This document shows, one piece after another, positions 1 through 7,108 of a DNA stretch of 37,529 nucleotides. Origin of the DNA: Rhodospirillales bacterium (GTDB taxonomy: Bacteria; Pseudomonadota; Alphaproteobacteria; Rhodospirillales; JASLLZ01). The first letter of the stretch is position 1. Every line of letters starts with the position of its first letter. The notes under the pieces were generated by a model. The model had not been told where the DNA came from. It did no database searches and saw nothing but the letters and a program-made list of their open reading frames with translations. A program made the translations under genes and the position numbers. The DNA lies in the NCBI GenBank assembly GCA_030754885.1, contig JASLZL010000092.1:1-37529 (forward strand), written 5' to 3'.

Positions 1-239
1 AGGCGACCCTTGCGGCTGCCGATCAATTCGTAAAGCGGCTCCAGATCCATGATGTAGACCATGGCGCCCGCTTCGCCCCAGCCGCCCGACAAAATGTCCT
101 TGGCGGCGACGGTATCAATTTTTGCCCCATTGATTGCCTTGGCCGCCGATTCCACTTCGTTGTCGACGTCTCTGGAGGTCGGCCCTTCGTCCGAGCGCAA
201 CGCCGCGGCAAGCCGGCCGAGGAGTGATTTTTTTGCCAT
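1..239 (-). CDS. Unknown protein, N-terminal 79 residues (runs off the window edge)
   Basis: The minus strand is open from an ATG at 239 to the window edge. A GAGGG ribosome binding site lies six bases upstream of that ATG. The visible protein begins MAKKSLLGRLAAALRSDE and continues with a charged segment, then a hydrophobic stretch around AMVYIMDLEPLYELIG. I do not recognise the family. The N-terminus has no signal peptide or membrane helix, so the product is probably cytoplasmic. The gene is oriented away from the GNAT gene, with about 220 bases between them in which I see no other gene. The start is well supported by the ribosome site; the function is unknown and the 3' part is missing. 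Confidence 0.6.
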   Translation of the reverse strand, partial: MAKKSLLGRLAAALRSDEGPTSRDVDNEVESAAKAINGAKIDTVAAKDILSGGWGEAGAMVYIMDLEPLYELIGSRKGR

Positions 240-457
240 GATAAACCCTCGTCAATCTCAACTTGACGACATTTCCCCACGGGCGCGGCGTATCCTAACA
301 CGACTTACATACGGTCCGTGTGTTGCTCGTTGGTGAAAGGCATGTGAACAGGAAATAAATGCGTGTTGATGGTGTGGATGTCGTCGCCCGCGCCTTTGTT
401 GAGCCAGCACGTCACCAAGGCCGTCGCCTGTGGTTGAAGGACGGATCGTCGGGAAAA

Positions 458-1027
458 TCAGGTCGCCCGGGCGAGCAGCACCGCGTCCCCATCGTGATAG
501 TGCAAAGCCGGGTGCCCCACCACGGCGCGCCGATCGATCTCTTGGAAGCCGAGGCGCCGATACAGCCTCATCGCCCCTTCATTGCGTTCGAAACAGATCA
601 GGCTGACACGCGCCAGCGACAGGTCTTTGGCGCGCTGGTTCACCGCTTCCATCAACGCCTTTCCGATGCCCGCGTTGCGGCATTGCTCGACGACCGTCAG
701 GCCGGACAGGTAGAGGCTGCCGTAATCCTCCAACTCGCTATAGGGTTTCAGCACCGGGTCGCTTTCCGGCTCGCCGCCCGCATCGTCTTCCATGGCAAAG
801 CTGTGGGCCATACCGACGGTGGCACCGTCCCGCTCCGCGATCAGGCAGTTTTCATAGGAAAAAGCCACGCCTTGGCGGGCATAGTGGCGCGTACCGGCGT
901 CGATAACCGTCTCTCCCGGTTCGGCGACCTTGCTCCAGATGTATTCGGCGAGACCTTCGGACGAGATGACAAAATGGCTGGCGATGTCGGGACTGTCTTC
1001 CCTCACGGCTTGGCGGATATCGACCAT
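458..1027 (-). CDS. GNAT-family N-acetyltransferase
   Basis: A 189-residue acyl-CoA-dependent N-acetyltransferase. The acetyl-CoA pyrophosphate-binding motif A is visible as LTVVEQCRNAGIGKALMEAV at about residues 111-130, with the Q/R-x-x-G-x-G/A core. It is followed by a C-terminal ARVSLICFERNEGAMRLYRRLGF block, the typical motif B region of the fold. The start at 1027 (MVDIRQAV) gives a normal GNAT length; a longer in-frame start would run into the upstream enolase gene. The gene lies 20 bases downstream of the muconate-cycloisomerase-like gene on the same strand, so the two are probably cotranscribed. The substrate cannot be told from sequence. The family call is firm. Confidence 0.88.
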   Translation of the reverse strand: MVDIRQAVREDSPDIASHFVISSEGLAEYIWSKVAEPGETVIDAGTRHYARQGVAFSYENCLIAERDGATVGMAHSFAMEDDAGGEPESDPVLKPYSELEDYGSLYLSGLTVVEQCRNAGIGKALMEAVNQRAKDLSLARVSLICFERNEGAMRLYRRLGFQEIDRRAVVGHPALHYHDGDAVLLARAT

Positions 1028-1047
1028 GTCGTCCTCCGCTTCCCGCC

Positions 1048-2169
1048 CTAGGTCAGGCGCTCGATGGTGTATTTGGCGAGCTTGTCTTCGTCGACATCGA
1101 TGCCAAGGCCCGGTGTGGTGGGCACCTGGACCTTGCCGTTCACGACGGGAAAGGGGGCCGCCAGGATGTCTTCTTTCAGGTAGTAGGTGGCCTGGTAGAA
1201 CTCGCACCCCAATGAGATGTTGGGCGTCGCCGCGATGACGTGGGTGCCGGCCAGATGGCCGAGGCCGCTTTCCGCCATGTCGCCGCCGTAGCACGGGATG
1301 CCGGCCGCCTGGGCGACGGCCGAGATGCGGCGCACGTTGAGCATGCCGCCCTTCATCACCTTGATCGAGATGATGTCGGCGGCGCGCAGGCGGGCGATGG
1401 CCAGGGCGTCGGCCGGCGAGAAGGCGCTTTCGTCGGCCATGATCGGCGTGTCGAGGGCGCGCGTGATCTCGGCCATGGCGTCGATGCGGTCGATGTTCAC
1501 CGGCTGCTCGATGAAGGTCGGGCGGAAGGCTTCCACGTCGCGCAGCTTGGGGATGGCATCGAACACGTCGAGGGCCTGGTTGTAATCAACCCTGAGATCG
1601 ACATCAGGGGCCAGCTCGGCGCGCAGGGTTTCAAGACGCCGTAGGTCCTCGGCATGGCCGGCGGCACCGGTCTTGACCTTGAAGATCCTTAGACCGTCGT
1701 CATAAAGCCGCTTGGCCATCTCCACGTCGGCCCCAAGATCGGGGTTGGCGATGGAAAAGCTCAACGGGATTTCGTCGCGGTACGCCCCGCCCAGGAGGTT
1801 GCACACAGGCGTGCCGAGCGCCTTGCCGACGATGTCGAAGAGCGCCATTTCAAGTCCCGCCTTGGCCTCGGCACCATGAACGACGGCGCGCTCGGCCTGC
1901 TCCATAATCTGTTCGATGCGAAACGGATCGGCACCCATGACCAAAGGCCGGAAATAAATGTGAAGCGCCGCCATATGGGCCTCGGTTCCGCCGGGAAAGG
2001 TGGCCGAGGTTGCCGCCTCGCCCCAGCCGACGATGCCGGCATCGGTGTCGAGTTTGACGAAGATATTGGTGACCGCGTCCTTGGTGATGCCCGAGCCCTG
2101 GCGGCGCTCGGATACCACTGGCAGCCTGACTTTGAACACGGTGACGCCGGTGATTACGATATCGCTCAT
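1048..2169 (-). CDS. Enolase-superfamily protein of the muconate-cycloisomerase subgroup
   Basis: A 373-residue enolase-superfamily enzyme. These enzymes abstract the proton next to a carboxylate and stabilise the enolate on Mg2+. The lysine pair of the MLE subgroup is present as K164-V-K166. The three metal ligands are D195 (RVDYNQ), E221 (FIEQP) and D246 (MADES), and the opposing lysine is K270 in ISIKVMKGG. The N-terminal capping domain covers about residues 1-125 and the barrel the rest. Possible activities in this subgroup include muconate cycloisomerase, dipeptide epimerase and N-acylamino acid racemase. The flanking GNAT gene would fit chemistry on an N-acylated substrate, but that is inference. 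It is divergent from the TauE/SafE permease. Confidence 0.88.
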   Translation of the reverse strand: MSDIVITGVTVFKVRLPVVSERRQGSGITKDAVTNIFVKLDTDAGIVGWGEAATSATFPGGTEAHMAALHIYFRPLVMGADPFRIEQIMEQAERAVVHGAEAKAGLEMALFDIVGKALGTPVCNLLGGAYRDEIPLSFSIANPDLGADVEMAKRLYDDGLRIFKVKTGAAGHAEDLRRLETLRAELAPDVDLRVDYNQALDVFDAIPKLRDVEAFRPTFIEQPVNIDRIDAMAEITRALDTPIMADESAFSPADALAIARLRAADIISIKVMKGGMLNVRRISAVAQAAGIPCYGGDMAESGLGHLAGTHVIAATPNISLGCEFYQATYYLKEDILAAPFPVVNGKVQVPTTPGLGIDVDEDKLAKYTIERLT

Positions 2170-2250
2170 GTCTCGGTTCCCCCCATACCCTTCTTTGTTA
2201 CAAGGCACTAGTGTAGCCGCGATGCCCCGGTGTTGGGTATAGTGCCCTCC

Positions 2251-2997
2251 ATGCCCCCCATCGACTGGATACTGCTGACCGCGGTGAGCTTCGTCGCGGC
2301 CCTGGTCCAAGGCGCCACCGGCTTCGGCTTCGCCGTCGTGGCGTTGCCCTTCTATCTGCTCATTTTGGGTTCCTTGTCGGCTGTACAAGTGACCATCATC
2401 GTCACCTTGGCCCTCACCATCTCGGTCGCCTTGCGGGAGTGGCGCAACGCGCCCAAGGCGTTACTCGGACGCCTGGTCGGCGGCACGCTGATCGGCTTTC
2501 CCGCCGGCATCTTCGCTTACCGCCATGCCGACCTGGAAACGGCCAAGCTTGCCGTCGGCCTTCTGATCGTCGGCTTCGCCGTCTGGCTTTTGCTCACCCG
2601 GGGCGACCGTCCGGCAAGGGAAAGCCCCGCGACCCATCCCATCGCCGACATCGCCGTCGGCATTATATCGGGCGCCATGGCGACCAGTCTCGGCATGCCG
2701 GGTCCGGTCGTTCTCATCTACCTTTCGGCGCTCGGTGCCGGGAAGGAGACCATGCGGGGGACGTTACTGGCGCTTTTCGTCTTTTCCTATACCGGTGCAC
2801 TTGCCTTGCAGGGCTGGCAGGTGGGCATCGATGGCGCCACCTGGACGACGGCGGCCATCCTTATTCCCGCCTGCCTGGCCGGTGCCGCCACGGGCCACGC
2901 GGTCTCAAAGTTTCTCGACCAACGGACGTTCCGCTTCGTGGTTCTGGCGATCCTGGTGGCCACCGGCCTCTATATGACGTGGACGACCGTGTTGTGA
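2251..2997 (+). CDS. TauE/SafE (TSUP) family membrane permease
   Basis: A 248-residue inner-membrane protein with about eight hydrophobic helices. The family signature is in the first helix: VQGATGFGFAVVALPF, the TSUP motif built around a Gly-rich turn. A matching motif, GAMATSLGMPGPVVLIYLSA, occurs in the second half, as expected for the internal duplication of this family. Members export or import sulfur-containing anions and organic acids; the substrate here is unknown. I chose the ATG at 2251 over the GTG seven codons upstream because it starts directly before the first helix. Its stop codon overlaps the GTG start of the next gene by four bases, so it heads an operon of exporters. Confidence 0.85.
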   Translation: MPPIDWILLTAVSFVAALVQGATGFGFAVVALPFYLLILGSLSAVQVTIIVTLALTISVALREWRNAPKALLGRLVGGTLIGFPAGIFAYRHADLETAKLAVGLLIVGFAVWLLLTRGDRPARESPATHPIADIAVGIISGAMATSLGMPGPVVLIYLSALGAGKETMRGTLLALFVFSYTGALALQGWQVGIDGATWTTAAILIPACLAGAATGHAVSKFLDQRTFRFVVLAILVATGLYMTWTTVL

Positions 2998-3863
2998 GCG
3001 GGCCGATCCGGGGAGCGCTGTGGATCACCTTGGCCAATATGTTCTTTACGGCGATGGCGGGAATTATCCGCCACGTCTCGGCCGACATACATCCCTTTGA
3101 GATCGCCTTCTTCCGCGCCCTCTTCGGCCTTATCCTCATGGCGCCTTGGTTCCTGCGCCTCGGCGTGGCCAGCGTGCGGTCACGCCGCGTCGGTATGCAC
3201 GTCTGCCGCGCGCTCTTCATGTTGGGGGCGGCCATGGCCTGGTTTACCGCCATTTCCTTGATGCCCATCGCCGAGGTCACCGCGCTGACCTTCACCACGC
3301 CCTTGTTCGCATCGCTGGGCGCCGCGCTCTTCCTGGCCGAAAAGGTCGGATTGCGGCGCGCGGTTGCGATCGGTGTCGGTTTTGCCGGTGCCATGATTAT
3401 TCTCAGGCCGGGCGTCGAGGCCCTGACCATGCCGGCCATGGCGGCCTTGGCGTCGGCTGTCTTCGGTGCCGTCGGCATGCTGATCGTCAAGTCCCTGTCA
3501 CGCACCGAATCGCCGGCCACCATCGTCATCTACGTCGGCCTTTTGCTGACGCCCCTATCCTTGGTGCCGGCATTGTTTGTTTGGACCACGCCATCGCTCG
3601 AGGCCTTGGCTTGGCTGGCGGCGCTTGGCCTGGTCGCCAATCTGGGTCATATGCCGTTTGCCCGTGCCATGGCCTCGGCTGACGCCACCGCCATCCTGCC
3701 CTTCGATTTTCTCAAGTTGTTTTTTTCCGCGACCATGGGTTATCTGCTTTTCGCCGAGGTTCCCGATGTCTGGACCTGGATCGGCGCGACGGTCATCTTC
3801 GGCGCCGTCCTCTATACCGCCAGGCGCGAGTCCAAGGCGGCCGGGCCGCCGCCGGCCAAGTAG
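2994..3863 (+). CDS. EamA/DMT-family transporter, first of three tandem paralogues
   Basis: A 289-residue drug/metabolite transporter with ten predicted helices and two EamA repeats. The end of the first repeat shows AMIILRPG, and the second repeat has ILPFDFLKLFFS followed by the final helices. The start is a GTG in a GTGA overlap with the stop of the TSUP gene, which indicates translational coupling. The proteins encoded by this gene and the two that follow share many blocks, for example ALTFTTPLF, the ILRPG turn and FVWTTPS. EamA proteins typically export amino acids, nucleosides or small metabolites. The substrate is not predictable here. Confidence 0.9.
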   Translation: MSGPIRGALWITLANMFFTAMAGIIRHVSADIHPFEIAFFRALFGLILMAPWFLRLGVASVRSRRVGMHVCRALFMLGAAMAWFTAISLMPIAEVTALTFTTPLFASLGAALFLAEKVGLRRAVAIGVGFAGAMIILRPGVEALTMPAMAALASAVFGAVGMLIVKSLSRTESPATIVIYVGLLLTPLSLVPALFVWTTPSLEALAWLAALGLVANLGHMPFARAMASADATAILPFDFLKLFFSATMGYLLFAEVPDVWTWIGATVIFGAVLYTARRESKAAGPPPAK

Positions 3864-3878
3864 GATATAGTCCCGGTG

Positions 3879-4769
3879 ATGTCAGAACGCCCCAATCGCC
3901 TTGCCGCTATCCCGCCACCCGTCAGGGGCGCCATTTGGATGATCACCTCGGCGGCGCTGTTCGCCCTGATGACGGGGATCGTGCGTCACGTCTCGTTTGG
4001 CATGCACCCTTTCAAGATCGGCTTCTTCCGCTATGTCTTCAGGGTCGTGGCGTTGATCCCGTGGATTGTCTATTCCGGTCAGGCGAAGATCAGGACGCGG
4101 CGTTTGGGCCTGCACTTTGGGCGCGCCCTTCTGGCCTTGGCCACGGTGATGTTCTTTTTCGCCGCTGTTTCATGGATGCCCCTTGCCGAGGCCACGGCGC
4201 TCAGCTTTACAGCGCCGTTCTTCACCACGTTTGGCGCCGCCGTCGTTCTTGGCGAAGTGGTGGGGTTGCGCCGCTGGACCGCCGTCGTCATCGGCTTCGC
4301 CGGCGCCATGATCATTCTCAGGCCGGGGATCGGCGTTGTCTCGCCGTCCGCCCTTCTGGCCCTTGCCTCGGCGGCCACGCTGGCCGGCGGTGTCCTTGCC
4401 GTTAAGAAACTGGCGCGCACCGAAAGCGCCGACACCATCGTCCTCTATCAAAGTGTCCTGGTCCTGCCCCTTGCCGCGGTGCCGGCGGCGGTGGTTTGGA
4501 CGACCCCCGACGGGGAGGCTTTGATGTGGCTGGCCCTCATCGGCCTCCTGGCGACGCTCGGCCAGTTGGCTTACGTTCGCGCTTATGCGGCGGCCGACGC
4601 CGCGGCGGTGGTTCCTTTCGACTTCTCACGCCTGATCTTCGCCGCCCTGATCGGCTTCGCGCTGTTTGGCGAACAGCCCGACGTCTGGACCTGGACCGGC
4701 GCGGCGGTCATCTTCGGCGCCGCCCTGACAGTTGCGCGGAGCGAATCGCGCCGCACCGATACCAGCTAG
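3879..4769 (+). CDS. EamA/DMT-family transporter, second of three tandem paralogues
   Basis: A 296-residue integral membrane exporter with ten hydrophobic segments. Blocks shared with its neighbours include ALSFTAPFF, AMIILRPGIG and VVPFDFSRLIFAALIG. It begins 15 bases after the stop of the preceding paralogue. The ATG at 3879 follows an in-frame GTG at 3876, and either could be used. Position 57 in the second helix carries an unusual Arg-Val pair (YVFRVVAL) where the neighbours have FRALFGLI or FRTAFGLL. This suggests divergence in the substrate pathway, which is inference. The function is export of an unknown small metabolite. Confidence 0.9.
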   Translation: MSERPNRLAAIPPPVRGAIWMITSAALFALMTGIVRHVSFGMHPFKIGFFRYVFRVVALIPWIVYSGQAKIRTRRLGLHFGRALLALATVMFFFAAVSWMPLAEATALSFTAPFFTTFGAAVVLGEVVGLRRWTAVVIGFAGAMIILRPGIGVVSPSALLALASAATLAGGVLAVKKLARTESADTIVLYQSVLVLPLAAVPAAVVWTTPDGEALMWLALIGLLATLGQLAYVRAYAAADAAAVVPFDFSRLIFAALIGFALFGEQPDVWTWTGAAVIFGAALTVARSESRRTDTS

Positions 4770-4778
4770 GGGTTTCTT

Positions 4779-5681
4779 GTGTCGAGAGAAACCGGGCCAG
4801 CCCGCTCCCCATCCTCCATTCCGGCCGCTGTGCGGGGCGGGCTTTGGATGATCTCGGCCAGTTTCTTCTTCACCGCCATGGGCGCCCTTGGGCGCTACGT
4901 CGCGGCTGACCTTCACCCCATCGAAGTGACCTTTTTCCGTACCGCGTTCGGGCTTTTGTTCTTGGCCCCGGTGCTGTTGCGCGGTGTCCGTCTCCACACC
5001 CGGCGGTTTGCCCTCCACGCGACGCGCGCCGTCGTCGTCGTTATCGCCCTGGTGTCGTGGTTCACCGTCCTTACCATGATGCCCCTGGCCGAGGTCATGG
5101 CGATCGGCTTCACCATTCCCCTGTTCGCGACGGCGGGTGCCGCGCTGTTTCTCAAGGAACGGGTGGGGCTCAGGCGCTGGTCGGCCATTCTTGTCGGCTT
5201 CGTCGGCACCGTGATCATCCTGCGGCCGGGGGCCGGCATACTGACCCTGCCGGCCCTTCTGGCGCTCGGCAACGCGGTGCTGATCGCTTTTTCGTCGCTG
5301 GCCGTGAAGTCTCTGTCGCGGACCGAGGACGCCGACAGTGTGGTCTTTTACATGACGGGTCTGATGTTCATTCTCTCCCTGCCGCCGGCGCTTTTTGTTT
5401 GGACCATGCCGTCGCCTTCGGCCTGGGGCTGGCTGGCTGCCCTCGGGCTGGTCGGCACCTTGGCCCAGATGTCGTTCGTGCGCGCTTTTAGGGCCGCCGA
5501 TGCCTCGGTGGTGCTGCCCTTCGATTATTTCAAGCTGTTGGTTGCCGCCGTGATCGGCTACGTCTTCTTTGCCGAGGTGCCCGACCTTGAGACCTGGATC
5601 GGCGGCAGCATCATCTTCGCCGCCACGCTCTATACGACCGGGCGCGAGGCACGCCTGGAAAGGATGCGCGGTGCGGAATAA
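4779..5681 (+). CDS. EamA/DMT-family transporter, third of three tandem paralogues
   Basis: A 300-residue inner-membrane exporter with two EamA repeats, starting at a GTG nine bases after the previous gene. It shares the array's recurring blocks: FTIPLFATAGAALFL, VIILRPGAG, FVWTMPSPSAWGWLAALG and VVLPFDYFKLLVAAVIG. These resemble the first paralogue more than the second. The N-terminal 15 residues are polar and cytoplasmic. The run TSUP-DMT-DMT-DMT is uninterrupted on one strand, so cotranscription is likely. No regulator is encoded next to it, and the transported compound is unknown. Confidence 0.9.
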   Translation: MSRETGPARSPSSIPAAVRGGLWMISASFFFTAMGALGRYVAADLHPIEVTFFRTAFGLLFLAPVLLRGVRLHTRRFALHATRAVVVVIALVSWFTVLTMMPLAEVMAIGFTIPLFATAGAALFLKERVGLRRWSAILVGFVGTVIILRPGAGILTLPALLALGNAVLIAFSSLAVKSLSRTEDADSVVFYMTGLMFILSLPPALFVWTMPSPSAWGWLAALGLVGTLAQMSFVRAFRAADASVVLPFDYFKLLVAAVIGYVFFAEVPDLETWIGGSIIFAATLYTTGREARLERMRGAE

Positions 5682-5711
5682 AGCCAAGCACCGATGGTAT
5701 AGGGTCTTGCC

Positions 5712-6110
5712 ATGAAGCGACGTTTCACAAATGCGCCGGGGCTCGCCGAGGTTGAGGCCATGGCGCGCGCCGCCTTGGCCACGATCCCGGACAAATTGCG
5801 CCGCCACGTCGGCGATGTGATCATCCGGGTCGACGACTTTCCCGATGCCGAAACCGAACGCGAGATGAACCTGGAGACCTCCTTCGACATCCTGGGCCTA
5901 TACCGGGGCGTTTCGCTCGACCGCAAGAGCGTCCACAACACGCCCGACGACCTCGATATGATTTTCCTCTACCGCCGGCCGATCCTCGATTACTGGTGCG
6001 AGACGGGCGAAGAACTAAGCCACGTCATCCGCCACGTCCTGATCCATGAAATCGGCCACCATTTCGGCCTCAGCGACGCCGACATGGACCACATCGAGGA
6101 ACAAGGCTGA
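5712..6110 (+). CDS. Small zincin-type metallopeptidase family protein
   Basis: A 132-residue protein of the short metallopeptidase family often annotated as Zincin_1 or COG3824. The zinc motif is near the C-terminus, HEIGHHFGLSDADMD from residue 112: H112, E113 and H116 form HExxH, and a downstream Asp is conserved in this family as a further ligand. The length matches the family, which consists of almost nothing but the catalytic core. It starts 30 bases after the third DMT gene. There is no signal peptide, so it is cytoplasmic. Its physiological substrate is not established, and proteolytic activity is predicted only from the motif. Confidence 0.87.
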   Translation: MKRRFTNAPGLAEVEAMARAALATIPDKLRRHVGDVIIRVDDFPDAETEREMNLETSFDILGLYRGVSLDRKSVHNTPDDLDMIFLYRRPILDYWCETGEELSHVIRHVLIHEIGHHFGLSDADMDHIEEQG

Positions 6111-6178
6111 GGGGCGAGACCCGCCGGCCCTTATCAGGGGTCGCGCCGCGGTTCCAAAGAGCCATGCGCCTTCTGCAT

Positions 6179-6191
6179 TGCTGCACTGCAC
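6179..6191. promoter_or_regulatory. TGC-rich motif resembling a PhaR/PhbF operator
   Basis: TGCTGCACTGCAC occurs in a run of TGC repeats directly followed by AATAAT at 6193-6198, which could be a -10 element. From memory, the polyhydroxyalkanoate regulators PhaR/PhbF bind TG-N-TGC-N3-GCA-type sites. This site matches that pattern except for the last base. It lies about 60 bases upstream of the DUF1127 gene. The assignment is tentative because no PHA gene is in the window. Confidence 0.25.
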
Positions 6192-6220
6192 AATAATAGC
6201 TTTCCCCGGGGTCCTGAATG

Positions 6221-6235
6221 GACCATATCATGGTC
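6221..6235. promoter_or_regulatory. Perfect short palindrome before the DUF1127 start
   Basis: GACCAT-ATC-ATGGTC is a perfect 6-bp inverted repeat with a three-base loop, ending 13 bases before the GTG start at 6249. It could be an operator or an RNA hairpin near the ribosome binding region. No known regulator is recognised. Confidence 0.3.
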
Positions 6236-6248
6236 TCACCGGCTTCGC

Positions 6249-6584
6249 GTGCCGGTATTTTCTCAAAAAAAGGAACTTCGAGACATAACGAGCATCTTCC
6301 AACCCACCCGGGTCACAAGCCTTCTTCGCGACCGCCTTATCCAGCCGCTGGTACGCTGGCACCGCTGTGCCGCGACGGTGCGTCAGTTGAGGGCGCTTAG
6401 CGACCACACCTTGAACGACATCGGTATCAGCCGCCATCAGATACCCGACGCGGTGGCCAGGGCCTATGCGGTACGCTTGGCGGAAGAAATCGCACCGGCG
6501 ACGGCGCGTATCCATATCCTGCCCTTGGACGTTAAAGGCCAGGGCATGGCACGGGCCGACGTTCTTCGATCCAAGGCTGCCTAA
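6249..6584 (+). CDS. DUF1127 (YjiS-like) domain protein
   Basis: An approximately 111-residue protein with the DUF1127 core VRQLRALSDHTLNDIGISRHQI at about residues 44-65, an Arg-rich helix-turn-helix-like signature. Small DUF1127 proteins in alphaproteobacteria are often stress-induced and some affect RNA turnover or phosphate and carbon metabolism; that is family knowledge. This one has an extra 45-residue C-terminal tail ending LRSKAA. The start is uncertain. The only standard in-frame start before the domain is the GTG at 6249, which lacks a good ribosome site, while an AAGGA at about 6270 has no ATG, GTG or TTG at the right spacing. Confidence 0.75.
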   Translation: MPVFSQKKELRDITSIFQPTRVTSLLRDRLIQPLVRWHRCAATVRQLRALSDHTLNDIGISRHQIPDAVARAYAVRLAEEIAPATARIHILPLDVKGQGMARADVLRSKAA

Positions 6585-6589
6585 TCCCT

Positions 6590-6629
6590 GGAGCATTATC
6601 CGCTCGCTCGCGCTCACGGAGAATGCTCC
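6590..6629. terminator. Imperfect 13-bp hairpin downstream of the DUF1127 gene
   Basis: GGAGCATTATCCG at 6590-6602 pairs with CGGAGAATGCTCC at 6617-6629 with one mismatch and a 14-base loop of CGCT repeats. It starts six bases after the DUF1127 stop. No T-run follows, so it is either a Rho-independent-like hairpin of the weak kind or a 3'-end stabiliser. Confidence 0.45.
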
Positions 6630-6631
6630 AA

Positions 6632-6689
6632 CATAGTGATTTTACGCAAATGCGTCGTCGCAAACTGTCCGTTTGCTCGGGATTTGCTC
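6632..6689 (-). repeat. Palindromic intergenic repeat, family A, copy 1
   Basis: A 58-base sequence reading on the minus strand GAGCAAATCCCGAGCAAACG..., nearly identical to the plus-strand copy at 8386-8444. It contains nested arms: an inner GCAAAC/GTTTGC and an outer GCAAAT/ATTTGC. It begins four bases after the stop codon of the lipoprotein gene, in that gene's sense orientation. Confidence 0.75.
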
Positions 6690-6693
6690 GAGT

Positions 6694-6990
6694 CTACCTC
6701 TCGTACCCGCCGGCCGTCATGCACGCGGCGACAAGCGCCCGCACGCGCTTCGCCGCCGCGACGCGCGCCATGGCGTTCTCATAGGCGGCGCCTTGTCCCG
6801 AGCCCCGATTGCCCGCCACGGTGTCGCTCAGTGCCGTTTCTCTGTCCACTTTTTGCATGGCCCGGCGGTTACAGGCCGCCTCGTCACGCCGCCACTGGTC
6901 CTCGGGCAGGCTGGCGTGGTGCCAGCGGACGGGTGCCGCGCAGGCTGCGAGGAGCAAAACGGCGGCGATTATTCGCGTAGAGGCTTTCAT
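6694..6990 (-). CDS. Small putative lipoprotein
   Basis: A 98-residue protein with a lipoprotein signal peptide. A basic start, MKASTRIIAAVLLLAACAAP, ends in a LAAC lipobox with the modified Cys at residue 17. The mature part is short, charged and helical, with scattered Cys residues at about 40 and 90 that could form a disulfide. I do not recognise a domain. It is probably anchored to the inner or outer membrane facing the periplasm. The gene is divergent from the M20 gene and is followed on its own strand by a palindromic repeat that may define its 3' end. Confidence 0.7.
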   Translation of the reverse strand: MKASTRIIAAVLLLAACAAPVRWHHASLPEDQWRRDEAACNRRAMQKVDRETALSDTVAGNRGSGQGAAYENAMARVAAAKRVRALVAACMTAGGYER

Positions 6991-7108
6991 TGCGGCTCCT
7001 ACCCTAGCCCACGGCGGTGGCGCGGCAAAGCCGTCGCCGGCCGATTAGACACGCGCCCGGGGCGCCGTTAAAGTTCGCGCCGGATTTCGCATGGGGAAAG
7101 AAGGATCT

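Noticed and set aside
359-1051. A plus-strand frame opposite the GNAT gene
   Set aside because: The minus strand carries a clear acetyl-CoA-binding motif; the plus-strand product has no recognisable features.
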